This document shows positions 25,593 through 34,812 of a DNA stretch of 64,000 nucleotides, one piece after another. The notes under the pieces were generated by a model, which did not search any database, was not told the origin of the DNA, and was given only the letters and a program-made list of their open reading frames with translations. Made by a program: the position numbers and the translations under genes. Position 1 is the first letter of the stretch. Every line of letters starts with the position of its first letter. The stretch is taken from the NCBI RefSeq assembly GCF_029392075.1, contig NZ_CP113929.1:868001-932000 (forward strand). Direction: 5' to 3'. The DNA is from Bifidobacterium sp. ESL0704 (GTDB lineage: Bacteria > Actinomycetota > Actinomycetes > Actinomycetales > Bifidobacteriaceae).

Positions 25593-28001
25593 ATGGACGT
25601 AACGTGCGACACGTCGTATGTCGACGAGCTGATATCGTCGATGACTCTGACACAGAAGGTGGGCCAACTCAATCAGCGGCTTTTCGGTTGGAAATGCCTG
25701 AAGCGAGTCAATGGAAAACTTATGCCCACGGATTATCTCAAGGCTGAGATAGACCGTTGGGGAGGGCTTGGGGTGCTCTACGGCCTGTTCCGTGCCGACC
25801 CTTGGTCGGAAATGAACTGGGACAACGGCATCCGTCCGCAGGAGCGCCTCGAGGCGGCTTCGATTATTCAACAAACGGTGCTCGAACGCGGGGCGCATGG
25901 CATAGGTGTGCTATTGAGCGAGGAGGCCCCGCACGGCCATCAGGCGCTTGGGGGCACGATTTTGCCGACCAACCTTGCGCTGGGAGCGACGTTTGATCCT
26001 GCGTTGGTGCAGGAGGCGCAGCGCGCTGTGGGGCGGCAGCTCTATGAAAGCGGCGTCCACATAGCGCTGGTATCCGGTCTCGATATCGCCCGTGACCCCA
26101 GGTGGGGACGATGCGAGGAATGCTTCGGCGAGGATCCCTGTCTCGCCGCGCGTATGTGCAAGGCGAGCATCGAGGGAATGCAGGGTGTCAACCGCTCGTT
26201 GATCGGCCACGGTGGCGTGGCTGTGGTCATGAAGCATCTGGCGGCCCAAGGCGAGGCGATCGCCGGACGCAACGGGCAATCGGCCGTTCTCGGCCCAAAC
26301 GATTTGCATGAGATCCATCTGCGCCCGGTGGCCGCGTCGGTGAACGCCGGGGCTTGTGGGTTTATGGCGGCGTATAACGACATCGACGGTGTGCCGTGCT
26401 GTGCCAACCCATGGTTGCTCAAAACTTATCTGCGTGACGAATTGCATTTCAACGGCATCGTCATGGCCGATGGTCTTGCCGTGGACCGGCTGGCCTCCAT
26501 GACCGGTTCGCTCGGCGCGGCCGGTCTGGCCGCCCTGCTCAGCGGTGTGAACGTCTCGTTGTGGGACGAAGGCTTTGCCTCGCTTGATGTCAGTGTATCC
26601 GACATGCTTTGCGCGGATGGCGAGCGTCGCTTCAATCTGCTGGGCCGGTCTTTCGATGTCGATGCCGTTGAAGACGCCATCGATCAGTCACTGCGCAGGG
26701 TATTGCTGCTCAAGCAGCGCTTCTCGTTGTTGCCACCGGAAAAAGGGAAATCGACTTCGTCGACTGGCGAGCGGGAAACCGTTGGGCTGGTGGGCGCAGA
26801 TGAGCAATCCGGCCGCGTGCCCGGTGTTCCTGACGGCCGTGGCGAACAACTGCGCCGGGCGCTTGACGAAGGGGAGCGTGAGGCTCTTGCCTGCGCGCAG
26901 GCCTGTCTCGTGGCCCTCAAGGATGACGGCGCCGCCGATTGGAATGGTCTTGGTGACGGCCCCATCGTGGTCACCGGAGCACTGGCCGACGACGCCATGT
27001 GCTTCTACGGGGACTATACCGCGCCTCTGCCTGCGGGCAGGCAGACCACGGTTTACCGGCAGATGCGTCAGATGGCTTCGGGGCGTGACGTGCGCCTGTT
27101 GCCGATGGGGGAGAAGAACGATGCGTTGCTGCATGACGCGGCGCTGATCGTCAACGTCGCCGGCGGCACCAGCGAGCGGTCCTATCAAGAGGCGTTCGCC
27201 GACAATGGGGCCGCAGGTGACGCGGCCATGAGCCGGGCGACCGGTGGCGAGGGAGTGGACCTGGCCTCGATCGATTTGCCATGGCACCAGGACGAGTGGT
27301 TGCGATACGTGCGTGCCGCGTCCTCCTCTCCCGTGGTTTCCGTGGTGGTCTCCGGAAGAGCCCAGGTGCTGACACGGCTGTGCGCGGACTCCGACAAGGT
27401 CATCTGGGCGGGCTACGCGGGGCCTTATGGCCCTCAATCCGTGAGCTCGGTGATACTTGGCCATGAGGCATGCACCGGAGCAATGCCCGTGACCCTGCCT
27501 TTTTCGGATGGCGTGTCTCCTCTGCATTACAACGACAGGCAGTCGGCATCCGATGTGTATAAGGACGCGAAAGATCCTGTATTGTATCCGTTCGGGTTCT
27601 CGCTTGCCCCCGCACGGCGAGTGTCGAGGATCTCGGTCGAAAGCGCACACGCGCTTCGGGTGGTTTCCCATGGCCGCGATACGTTGATAGAGGTATGCCG
27701 GCAAGCCGATCTTAAGGGAAAGGTCAGGATCACGATGACGCTGGACGTTCCCGAATCGTTGCGGGGGCGCAGGAACCAGGCCGTCAAGCTCTATATCCGC
27801 ACCAGCGGGGGAAGCATGATTCCCCGGGTGTGCCAGCTCGCCGCGGTTTTCGATACGTGCCGACCGTCATCCTCACAGCACTTGATCTCGTCTCAAACGT
27901 TGTCGTATGAGACGATTTTCGACGGGAAGGAGGGGAACACGGTGGAGTTGCTTGATGACGAGCGAACTCCGTATGGTGTCATCACACCAGTACAACCATA
28001 G
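25593..28001 (+). CDS. GH3-family glycoside hydrolase, cytosolic
   Basis: This 802-residue enzyme has the GH3 N-terminal barrel: E-E-A-P-H-G near 111, the D-P-R-W-G-R-C-x-E-x-F-G-E-D block (168-181), K214-H215, and the nucleophile D293 in I-V-M-A-D-G-L. A C-terminal alpha/beta domain and a fibronectin-III-like end follow. The residue after the nucleophile is Gly rather than the usual Trp/Tyr/His, so specificity should not be copied from beta-glucosidases; beta-N-acetylglucosaminidase, beta-glucosidase and beta-mannosidase activity are all open. ATG 25593 is preceded by AAGGTGGGG; the earlier ATG 25572 has no such signal. Its place in the locus suggests a step in N-glycan breakdown. Confidence 0.8.
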   Translation: MDVTCDTSYVDELISSMTLTQKVGQLNQRLFGWKCLKRVNGKLMPTDYLKAEIDRWGGLGVLYGLFRADPWSEMNWDNGIRPQERLEAASIIQQTVLERGAHGIGVLLSEEAPHGHQALGGTILPTNLALGATFDPALVQEAQRAVGRQLYESGVHIALVSGLDIARDPRWGRCEECFGEDPCLAARMCKASIEGMQGVNRSLIGHGGVAVVMKHLAAQGEAIAGRNGQSAVLGPNDLHEIHLRPVAASVNAGACGFMAAYNDIDGVPCCANPWLLKTYLRDELHFNGIVMADGLAVDRLASMTGSLGAAGLAALLSGVNVSLWDEGFASLDVSVSDMLCADGERRFNLLGRSFDVDAVEDAIDQSLRRVLLLKQRFSLLPPEKGKSTSSTGERETVGLVGADEQSGRVPGVPDGRGEQLRRALDEGEREALACAQACLVALKDDGAADWNGLGDGPIVVTGALADDAMCFYGDYTAPLPAGRQTTVYRQMRQMASGRDVRLLPMGEKNDALLHDAALIVNVAGGTSERSYQEAFADNGAAGDAAMSRATGGEGVDLASIDLPWHQDEWLRYVRAASSSPVVSVVVSGRAQVLTRLCADSDKVIWAGYAGPYGPQSVSSVILGHEACTGAMPVTLPFSDGVSPLHYNDRQSASDVYKDAKDPVLYPFGFSLAPARRVSRISVESAHALRVVSHGRDTLIEVCRQADLKGKVRITMTLDVPESLRGRRNQAVKLYIRTSGGSMIPRVCQLAAVFDTCRPSSSQHLISSQTLSYETIFDGKEGNTVELLDDERTPYGVITPVQP

Positions 28002-28154
28002 TCGTTCTCTATGTTGGCGGTACCGGCTGCTTCGATGGCCGGCACCGCGATGTCTTGACGTCCGGCATGCCGCAGAAGACACAAGACGCAACGACATTGA
28101 CGAAACCCAAGATGAGGACGATTTCCAACCCACAAAGACGAGGGGTCAACAAAG

Positions 28155-31100
28155 ATGAAAGAAGAAAATGGCATCCATTCGCGGCACCGTCGCGGTGTTC
28201 GCGCAATGGCCACAACGCTGTTTGGCATGACGCTTTCCGCGGCGATGATGTTCGGCGGCGCCACTGCGGCGTCGGCCACGGACACGCTGCCGTGGGGCAT
28301 GACGGACGCGAAGTACGCGGTCGGTGAGAACCAGCCTTACAACCACGGCTATACCGGCGAGGACATCCTCAATTGGAGCCCGGGCAGCGACGAATACGCT
28401 TCACGACTACGCGCGCGCGTACCGCTGCAACAACGTATCGCACCCGATGCGGCGACGCAGAAAGACGCCAATCTGCCCAGCGATACCCAGATGTTCGACC
28501 TGGCCGGCGACTATGGCAACGCGTTCTTCGAATCGTTCCACGACAACAACGTGTTCTCGCAGTATCTGTTCGACTACTGGCAGTACGCGGATTATTACGG
28601 AAGCTGGCATGGCCAGCCGAGCCAGGGGGTCGACAAGACGCTGTACGACCCCAATAAGGACTGGACGCAGAAGTGGTTTGAATTCGGCATGATGAACCTG
28701 CCGAATCCCGCCTATACGAACGCGGCCCACAAGAACGGCGCGAAATCGATCGGGGCCATTTTCCTGTCGGACAACGACAGGGGCGAGCAGACCTATCGCG
28801 ACCTGCTCAAGGACAAAGCCAAGGACGGCAGCTACCCGGTGGCCGCCAAGCTGGTGGAGATCGCCAAGTACTTCGGCTTCGACGGCTACTTCATCAACCA
28901 GGAGTCCGCTGTCGACGCACAGGATATCGGCGCATACAAGGATTTCATCAAGCAGATCACCGATCAGGGCATCTACGTGCAGTGGTACGACGCCGCCGTC
29001 GACGGCACCGGCAACGTGGACTACCAGAACCAGTTCAACGCCGCGAACTCACCATGGGTGAAGGATCCGGCGAAGGGAAAGATCTCCGATTCGATCTTCC
29101 TCAACTACTGGTATGACAACAACATGCTGAAGAACTCGGCGGCGCATGCCAGAAGCCTGGGGCTCGATCCCAAGCAGACCGTGTTCGCCGGTCTCGAGGC
29201 CGGTGGCCACAAATTCGATTCCATCGATTACAACGCAAAGCACATGCAGAGCAATCTGGACGCCAACGGCAAGCCCCTTCTTTCGTTGGCGGCGCTTGGC
29301 TCCGATTTCGTCAGCAGCGAGCTTGGCGACAGCAAGAAAGTGAAGCCGGAATACCAGAACGAGGTGTTCGACAGGGAGCGCAGGCTTTGGACCGGTTCCT
29401 CAGACGGCACCGGCGATGACCAGGCCGATGGCTGGAAGGGCTTCTCTTCCCAGATAGCCGAGCGTTCCGTGATCGGCGGGCCGGTCTTCTCCACGACCTT
29501 CAACACCGGACACGGTCTGGAATGGCGGGATGCCGGCAAGACCAGCAGCTCGCAGGAATGGGGCAACATCAACTTGCAGGACGTGCCGGTGACCTGGCAG
29601 TGGTGGATCGATGCGGCGAACAACCCGTTGCAGGCCGATTTCGACTACGGGCAAGGCTACACGCCGGCTTCCCGTTTCCACTATCAAAAATTGGGGGCCT
29701 ATGAGGGCGGCGACTCGTTGGTATTGAGCGGCAAGCTCTCGAGCGACAACACGGTGAGGCTGTTCAAGACCGATCTCGACGTCTCGGCCGGCACGAAGGT
29801 GAAGCTGACGTACAACAAGCCGTCCGGCGATGATTCGACGCTCAATCTCGGTGTGGTGTTCGCCGACGCGCCGCAGAGCGTGGTTCCGGTCCGCGTGGCC
29901 GACGGCGCTGCCACGAACGGATGGAAGACGGCGAGTGTCGACCTCTCGCAATATGCGGGCAGGAAGGTGGCGACGCTGGGACTGGTCATCGACAAGGGTG
30001 CCAATCCGATCGACTCCTATCAGGTCAACATCGGCAAGCTCACGTTCGCCGACCAGACGTCGCGCACGCCTGCGGCCCCGCAGGGCCTCTCCCTGCAGCG
30101 CCTGTTCTCGAACAGTTCCGAGGCGGATATCGCTTGGAAGATCGGCGACTACAACACGGTCAAGAACTACTTGGTCTATCTCAACGGCAAGTTCCTGGGC
30201 GGCCGGTATGACGACAACCTCTACATCAAGAAGCTTCCCGCGGCTTCCGGCGAGCTGGAGCTCGTCGCGGTCGGTGCGGACGGCAGCCGCTCGCCCGCGG
30301 CCACGTTGAAGTTCGACGAGTCCCGAGCGGTCGGAGCGATCAAGGTCAAGGCCGGCAAGGACGGCAAGCTCAGCGCTTCCTGGACCAATCCGCAGCAAGA
30401 TGGCGACAAGACGGTCACCCTTGCCTCGGCCAGCGGCAGCTGGAGGTACGGCAATCATCCGTATCAGGTGACACGACAAGCCGCGAAAGGCGCAACCGGC
30501 GTCGATTTCGGCGATGTGCCGGTGGACGGTTCCCGCTATGTGCTGACGGTCAAATCGGCCGATGGCTCCTTCTCCAGCGCCGAAGGCGCGTTCGCGGACG
30601 CGACCATCGAGCCCTATCCGATCTGTTCGGCGACATGGAACGCCGCGGGCACCGCAGTGACACTGAGCCGTCCGCAGACCCAGGACTGGCGCTATATCCA
30701 TGTCACCGAGCGCTGGAAGGAAAACGGTGTGGAGAAGAGCGAGCCGATCGTCGCGCAGTACACCTATTCGCAGCAGACGCCTCCGACCACCGGTATCATT
30801 CGCGGACGCACGAAGCCGCAGTCCTATACCATCGCCCCCACGCACGGCGGTGACCTGTACGTCTCCTACGAGGACTATCGGGGCAATGCCACCAAGCCGG
30901 TAAAGGTTGCCGCCAAGGACGAGATGGCTTCCTGTTCGGTGCCCGACATGACCAAGCCGGACGCGTCGACCTCCTCGATGGCCGCTTCGTCGACGTCTTC
31001 GGCCGCTGACGGCAAAAGCCCGCAAACCGTGAAGGCGGTGGTCAAGGATTCCTTCGGCAATCCCCAGATCGGCGCGAACGTGCGCTTCGAACTGCCGGAG

Positions 31101-31532
31101 CAGCTGCAGGCGGCCGCCAAGTCCTCCGCGGTGAATGCGGTGACCGACAATTCGGGCACGGCAAGCATCTCCGTCGTTTCCTCGAGTGCCGGAACCTATG
31201 TGGTCAAGGCCCTGCTTGACGGAGCCGCGATCGGCGACGGCGTGAGCCTCGTCTTCAAGGCCGCCCCGTCGAATGGCTCCCAGCCGACTCCCGCTCCGGG
31301 CGATGGCCAGAAACCGTCACCGGCACCTGGCAATGGTCAGGTGCCCTCGAAGCCCGGTGCCGTCCAGAAGCCGGCGAGCCCGGGCAAGGGAGGTTCCGCC
31401 GCGCAAAAACCGACGGCGACCCGCAACGGGCTCCTCTCGTCGACGGGTGCCGACGTGACGGCGGTGTGTCTGGTGGCGGTGGCCATGGTGTTTTGCGGCT
31501 GTGTGATCTGCGCTGTCAGAAGGCGTTCCTGA
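28155..31532 (+). CDS. GH85 endo-beta-N-acetylglucosaminidase, cell-surface anchored
   Basis: This 1125-residue enzyme cuts the chitobiose core of N-glycans, typically high-mannose types, leaving one GlcNAc on the protein. The signal peptide ends near A-S-A-T-D (about 42). The GH85 barrel spans about 60-400, with the family pair N248-Q-E250 in D-G-Y-F-I-N-Q-E, where E250 is acid/base and N248 orients the substrate acetamido group. Beta-sandwich and Fn3-like modules follow, then a Big-1-like domain (about 955-1035), a Pro-Gly-Lys spacer, L-S-S-T-G (1094-1098), a membrane helix and an Arg tail, so it is displayed outside. It supplies glycans to the transporter encoded upstream. Confidence 0.93.
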   Translation: MKEENGIHSRHRRGVRAMATTLFGMTLSAAMMFGGATAASATDTLPWGMTDAKYAVGENQPYNHGYTGEDILNWSPGSDEYASRLRARVPLQQRIAPDAATQKDANLPSDTQMFDLAGDYGNAFFESFHDNNVFSQYLFDYWQYADYYGSWHGQPSQGVDKTLYDPNKDWTQKWFEFGMMNLPNPAYTNAAHKNGAKSIGAIFLSDNDRGEQTYRDLLKDKAKDGSYPVAAKLVEIAKYFGFDGYFINQESAVDAQDIGAYKDFIKQITDQGIYVQWYDAAVDGTGNVDYQNQFNAANSPWVKDPAKGKISDSIFLNYWYDNNMLKNSAAHARSLGLDPKQTVFAGLEAGGHKFDSIDYNAKHMQSNLDANGKPLLSLAALGSDFVSSELGDSKKVKPEYQNEVFDRERRLWTGSSDGTGDDQADGWKGFSSQIAERSVIGGPVFSTTFNTGHGLEWRDAGKTSSSQEWGNINLQDVPVTWQWWIDAANNPLQADFDYGQGYTPASRFHYQKLGAYEGGDSLVLSGKLSSDNTVRLFKTDLDVSAGTKVKLTYNKPSGDDSTLNLGVVFADAPQSVVPVRVADGAATNGWKTASVDLSQYAGRKVATLGLVIDKGANPIDSYQVNIGKLTFADQTSRTPAAPQGLSLQRLFSNSSEADIAWKIGDYNTVKNYLVYLNGKFLGGRYDDNLYIKKLPAASGELELVAVGADGSRSPAATLKFDESRAVGAIKVKAGKDGKLSASWTNPQQDGDKTVTLASASGSWRYGNHPYQVTRQAAKGATGVDFGDVPVDGSRYVLTVKSADGSFSSAEGAFADATIEPYPICSATWNAAGTAVTLSRPQTQDWRYIHVTERWKENGVEKSEPIVAQYTYSQQTPPTTGIIRGRTKPQSYTIAPTHGGDLYVSYEDYRGNATKPVKVAAKDEMASCSVPDMTKPDASTSSMAASSTSSAADGKSPQTVKAVVKDSFGNPQIGANVRFELPEQLQAAAKSSAVNAVTDNSGTASISVVSSSAGTYVVKALLDGAAIGDGVSLVFKAAPSNGSQPTPAPGDGQKPSPAPGNGQVPSKPGAVQKPASPGKGGSAAQKPTATRNGLLSSTGADVTAVCLVAVAMVFCGCVICAVRRRS

Positions 31533-31651
31533 AGGTTCCAGTTTCGCCTTGCCACAAGGGCTTGGCTGTGTTGTTATGCCGTAGGCCAGCCCTGGCGAGG
31601 AATAGACGAATGGAGGTGCGAACGAAGCAGTTGATGGTCAGGTAACGAGGT

Positions 31652-31681
31652 GCCGATCCTATCCATTCGGATGGGGTCGGC
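31652..31681 (+). terminator. Hairpin between the GH85 and GH18 genes
   Basis: GCCGATCCTATCC and GGATGGGGTCGGC pair over 13 bases (two G-U) around ATTC, followed by TTCT. It ends 20 bases ahead of the GH18 start, so it may act as an attenuator or an mRNA-stabilising boundary. Confidence 0.6.
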
Positions 31682-31701
31682 TTCTCATCAAAGAAGGAAT
31701 A

Positions 31702-33381
31702 ATGATGAAATCATATACGGAAGTGGTAAAGAACAATCTTCGTGGTTGGCGCAAGTTGGGGGTTTCGGCGGTGGCAGCGTTGTCGGCGGCCGCCATGCTG
31801 TTTGCCTTGCCGGCGACGAGCGCTACGGCGCAACAGGGCGAACGCACGGATTCACCTGCACAAAGCGCGGCAGGAGCACAGAAGCGTCATTTCATGGTCT
31901 ACTACCGTGCGTGGCGAGACAAGACGATGAAAGGCGTCAACACCTCGCTTCCTGACGAGAACTGGATCACCATGGACGACATTCCCTACGGGGTCGATGT
32001 GGTGAACGTGTTCAGTTACGTGCCGGCCGGTCAGGAAGCGCAGGCGCAGCCGTTCTTCGACAAGCTCAAAAGCGATTATGCGCCGAACCTGCATGCCCGC
32101 GGCGTCAAACTGGTGCGTGGATTCGGCTACGACAACCTGCTTCAGGTGCCCCATGCCGGTGCCGAGCCGACCGAAGCCGAATACCTGGCCTATGCCAAGC
32201 AGCTGAAAAGCGAGCTGATGGACGCATGGGGCCTCGATGGTCTCGACATCGACATGGAACAACATCCCAGTGCCGAGCAGGTCCGGCTTTCCGACGGTGT
32301 GATCAAAGCCCTGTCCACGCTCATCGGCCCCAAGGCGCACAACGGCACCATGCTGCTGTATGACACCAATGGCAGTTATCTCGCCCCACTGCGCAATGTC
32401 AGCGATTGCTTCGACTATGTGGCCTATCAGCAGTATGGCGACGACGCGACGCGCACGGCTTCCGCGGTGCGCGACTATCAGGGGCTGATCGGCAAGAATC
32501 GGTTCGTGCCAGGTCTTACCTTCCCGGAGGAACAGGACCAAAACAACCGCTGGTTGGATGCCGTCGAGCCTTTCGGCAGCAGCCATATCAATTCGGTGGC
32601 CAGCTACGTCAGGGACCAGAACCTCGGCGGCATGTTCCTGTACGCCCCGGACCGAGACGGGCGGACCTATGAGGACGCCGACCTGAACCACATACTTCCC
32701 TCCACCATGCTGTGGACCAAGACGGCCATAGCGCAGAGCCAGGGGATGAGTCTGGAAGAGGCCAAGGGCGCGGCAAGGCATTACTTGACCCGCATGGGCT
32801 TCACGACTCCCGCATCCCAAGACGTCTTTTCGGCCGTCTCCTCGGCAACCAACATATACGAGGTCAACAAGGCCCTGCTCGGCCCCGATTATGCCGCCGC
32901 GTACAGCAAGACCTATGATCCGACGCTGGAACGGCAGCTGGAATCCATTGATCTGGGCGAGCTGACCACCTTGATCGACAAGGCCGATTCCATTGTGGAC
33001 TCCGCCGCGACGAAAACCGCCGATGAAGATCTGGCGGCATTGCGCTCGGCGCGGGATGCCGCGGTGCAGGGTATCGCTGCGAAGAGCTATACCCAAGGCC
33101 AGGTCGATGGATGGGTCAGGGGTCTGAACGCGGCCCTGCAGCCGTATGGTAGCAATCCCTCGGACCCCTCTAAGCCAGGTGCTTCCACCACGCCCAAGCC
33201 GGTTGTCTCCAAGCCTGCAGGGCACGCCCCGGCGGCGGATAAGGCCGATGGCAGGGATCCCGGCAACGGCTCGCTGGCGAAAACCGGTAGCTCCGTGGCG
33301 CAACTGACCGCTGTCGTCTGTGGCCTGCTGTTGGCTGCAGGCGCCGTGGTGCTGGCTGGCAGACGCCGGGTTGCCAAGTGA
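31702..33381 (+). CDS. GH18 endo-beta-N-acetylglucosaminidase (EndoBI-like), anchored
   Basis: This 559-residue protein has a signal peptide ending near A-T-A-Q (44) and a GH18 barrel (about 60-340). Its catalytic motif D179-G-L-D-I-D184-M-E186 has E186 as acid and D184 assisting the substrate-assisted mechanism. It resembles bifidobacterial EndoBI enzymes, which remove high-mannose, hybrid and complex N-glycans from milk and host glycoproteins. A helical FIVAR-like segment (about 410-475) and a Pro-Lys spacer lead to L-A-K-T-G (525-529), a membrane helix and a basic tail. AAGGAA precedes ATG 31702 (ATG 31705 is also possible). With GH85 this gives two endoglycosidases for overlapping glycan classes. 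Confidence 0.93.
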   Translation: MMKSYTEVVKNNLRGWRKLGVSAVAALSAAAMLFALPATSATAQQGERTDSPAQSAAGAQKRHFMVYYRAWRDKTMKGVNTSLPDENWITMDDIPYGVDVVNVFSYVPAGQEAQAQPFFDKLKSDYAPNLHARGVKLVRGFGYDNLLQVPHAGAEPTEAEYLAYAKQLKSELMDAWGLDGLDIDMEQHPSAEQVRLSDGVIKALSTLIGPKAHNGTMLLYDTNGSYLAPLRNVSDCFDYVAYQQYGDDATRTASAVRDYQGLIGKNRFVPGLTFPEEQDQNNRWLDAVEPFGSSHINSVASYVRDQNLGGMFLYAPDRDGRTYEDADLNHILPSTMLWTKTAIAQSQGMSLEEAKGAARHYLTRMGFTTPASQDVFSAVSSATNIYEVNKALLGPDYAAAYSKTYDPTLERQLESIDLGELTTLIDKADSIVDSAATKTADEDLAALRSARDAAVQGIAAKSYTQGQVDGWVRGLNAALQPYGSNPSDPSKPGASTTPKPVVSKPAGHAPAADKADGRDPGNGSLAKTGSSVAQLTAVVCGLLLAAGAVVLAGRRRVAK

Positions 33382-33400
33382 TCTGACGAAGGGCTTCTCG

Positions 33401-33446
33401 TCTTGTTGCGGACCGTGAAAATCATGGTTCACGGCCCGCAACAAGA
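33401..33446 (+). terminator. Terminator after the GH18 gene
   Basis: TCTTGTTGCGG and CCGCAACAAGA pair over 11 bases, and after one mismatch CCGTGAA/TTCACGG adds 7 more. It begins 20 bases past the stop. There is no strong T tract. Confidence 0.7.
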
Positions 33447-33514
33447 CAGAAGTCACCGTGAAATTGTATATTAGACACAGCTTACAATAATGACCAAAAT
33501 GCCATAAGCGCAAC

Positions 33515-33532
33515 AACTAAACCGCTTTTGCC
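33515..33532. promoter_or_regulatory. Weaker LacI-type operator upstream of lacI
   Basis: AACTAAACCGCTTTTGCC keeps the left half-site exactly and part of the right. It lies 104 bases before the regulator start, 26 bases past a TACAAT -10-like box (33483-33488), which suggests autoregulation. Confidence 0.5.
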
Positions 33533-33635
33533 GAGAGAGCCGAGTAACCTGTAGAGTCGGGCAGCAATTGCATGGCGTTTTGTCCCTGATCAGGCTGCCG
33601 AAGATTGTCGTCAAAGTTGAGAGGCAGATTATACG

Positions 33636-34763
33636 TTGAGTTCGAAAAAACCTGGGTCGATGCACGAAAGCGCCGCTAATGTCTCCAAACGCGTAAGCCT
33701 TAAGGATGTTGCCGACGAATTGGGCCTTTCGCAGACGGCTGTTTCTTTCGCGGTCAACGATAAGCCCGGTGTCTCCGAGAAGACCAAACGCAAGGTCAAG
33801 GCGACCGCCGAACGCATGGGGTGGAGCCCGGTCTACGCGGCCCAGGCGTTGAGCTCGTCGCGCACGATGACGGTTGGATTCGTGCCTTCCCGTTCCGGCG
33901 GCAATCTGCAGACCGAATCCTTCATGCTGCATTTCATGGCCGGCTTGCACGACTCGTTGAGCCGCAAAGGCTACGGCATTCTTTATCGTCCCGCACAATC
34001 GTTGCAGGAGGAGTTGGGGATCTACCGCGATTGGAGCCGCCGCAAGCGTGTGGATGGAGTGGTGCTGGTGGATCTTCGTACCAAGGATTCGCGCCCGCAA
34101 CTGCTGAACGAGCTGGGTATTCCCTGCGTCTTGGCGGGAGGTCCGGACCCTGCCGATCAGGTGCCCTCGCTTTCGATTGACGACTCGGGGACGATGGACG
34201 CCATCGTGCGGCATCTGCTCGATGTGGGCCGTACCCGCATCGTCTATTTCTCCGGCGACCGGGATCTTGACTACAGCAAGATGCGTGTGGCCGCCTTCAA
34301 TGAGCTGGCCACCAAATACGCCTTGGAATTCTCGGCGGTCAGCTACACGAATTTCGACGCCGAAACCGCCGCCGCGCAGACCTGCTCGATGATGAACGGC
34401 TCGTTCGCCCCGGATGCCTTCATCTACGAGAACGAGACCATGGCGGCCGCGAGCCTGCGTGCGCTGGAACGGCTGAGTTTTTCCGACGAGGTACCTGCCG
34501 GTCTGCAAAGCGATGACGGACGTGCGTTTCCCCGCAACCTGCCGGCCATCGTCAGCTTCGAGGACAGCTTCATCTGCACGGCGACCTATCCCTCCATCAC
34601 CGCGGTCCATCGTGACCCAGGCGAGTACGGCAAACGAGTGGCCAAGTTGTTGATGAAACGATTGGCGGGGGAGTCGGTGAGCGGCAACCGCCGCATCCTG
34701 CAGCCGAAGCTGGTGGTGCGGGAAAGCACGCGGAGGATACCGGCGGAAAAGCCTAGATCATAA
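33636..34763 (+). CDS. LacI-family transcriptional regulator of the N-glycan genes
   Basis: This 375-residue regulator has the LacI helix-turn-helix and hinge (V-S-L-K-D-V-A-D-E-L-G-L-S-Q-T-A-V-S-F-A-V-N, written here residue by residue; about 20-41), then a periplasmic-binding-like effector domain from about 70. A start at TTG 33636 is preferred since GAGGCAG lies ahead; ATG 33660 lacks a binding site. It sits between the endoglycosidases and the AGE/GH125 genes. The recurring 18-bp operator has the even, CG-centred palindromic form typical of LacI proteins, so it is the best candidate for that site, probably released by a mannose-containing sugar. The effector cannot be read. Confidence 0.9.
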   Translation: MSSKKPGSMHESAANVSKRVSLKDVADELGLSQTAVSFAVNDKPGVSEKTKRKVKATAERMGWSPVYAAQALSSSRTMTVGFVPSRSGGNLQTESFMLHFMAGLHDSLSRKGYGILYRPAQSLQEELGIYRDWSRRKRVDGVVLVDLRTKDSRPQLLNELGIPCVLAGGPDPADQVPSLSIDDSGTMDAIVRHLLDVGRTRIVYFSGDRDLDYSKMRVAAFNELATKYALEFSAVSYTNFDAETAAAQTCSMMNGSFAPDAFIYENETMAAASLRALERLSFSDEVPAGLQSDDGRAFPRNLPAIVSFEDSFICTATYPSITAVHRDPGEYGKRVAKLLMKRLAGESVSGNRRILQPKLVVRESTRRIPAEKPRS

Positions 34764-34812
34764 GGTTTTGCCTGATGGGAATCATATATCGCAGTGTTGA
34801 AAGGGAACACGC

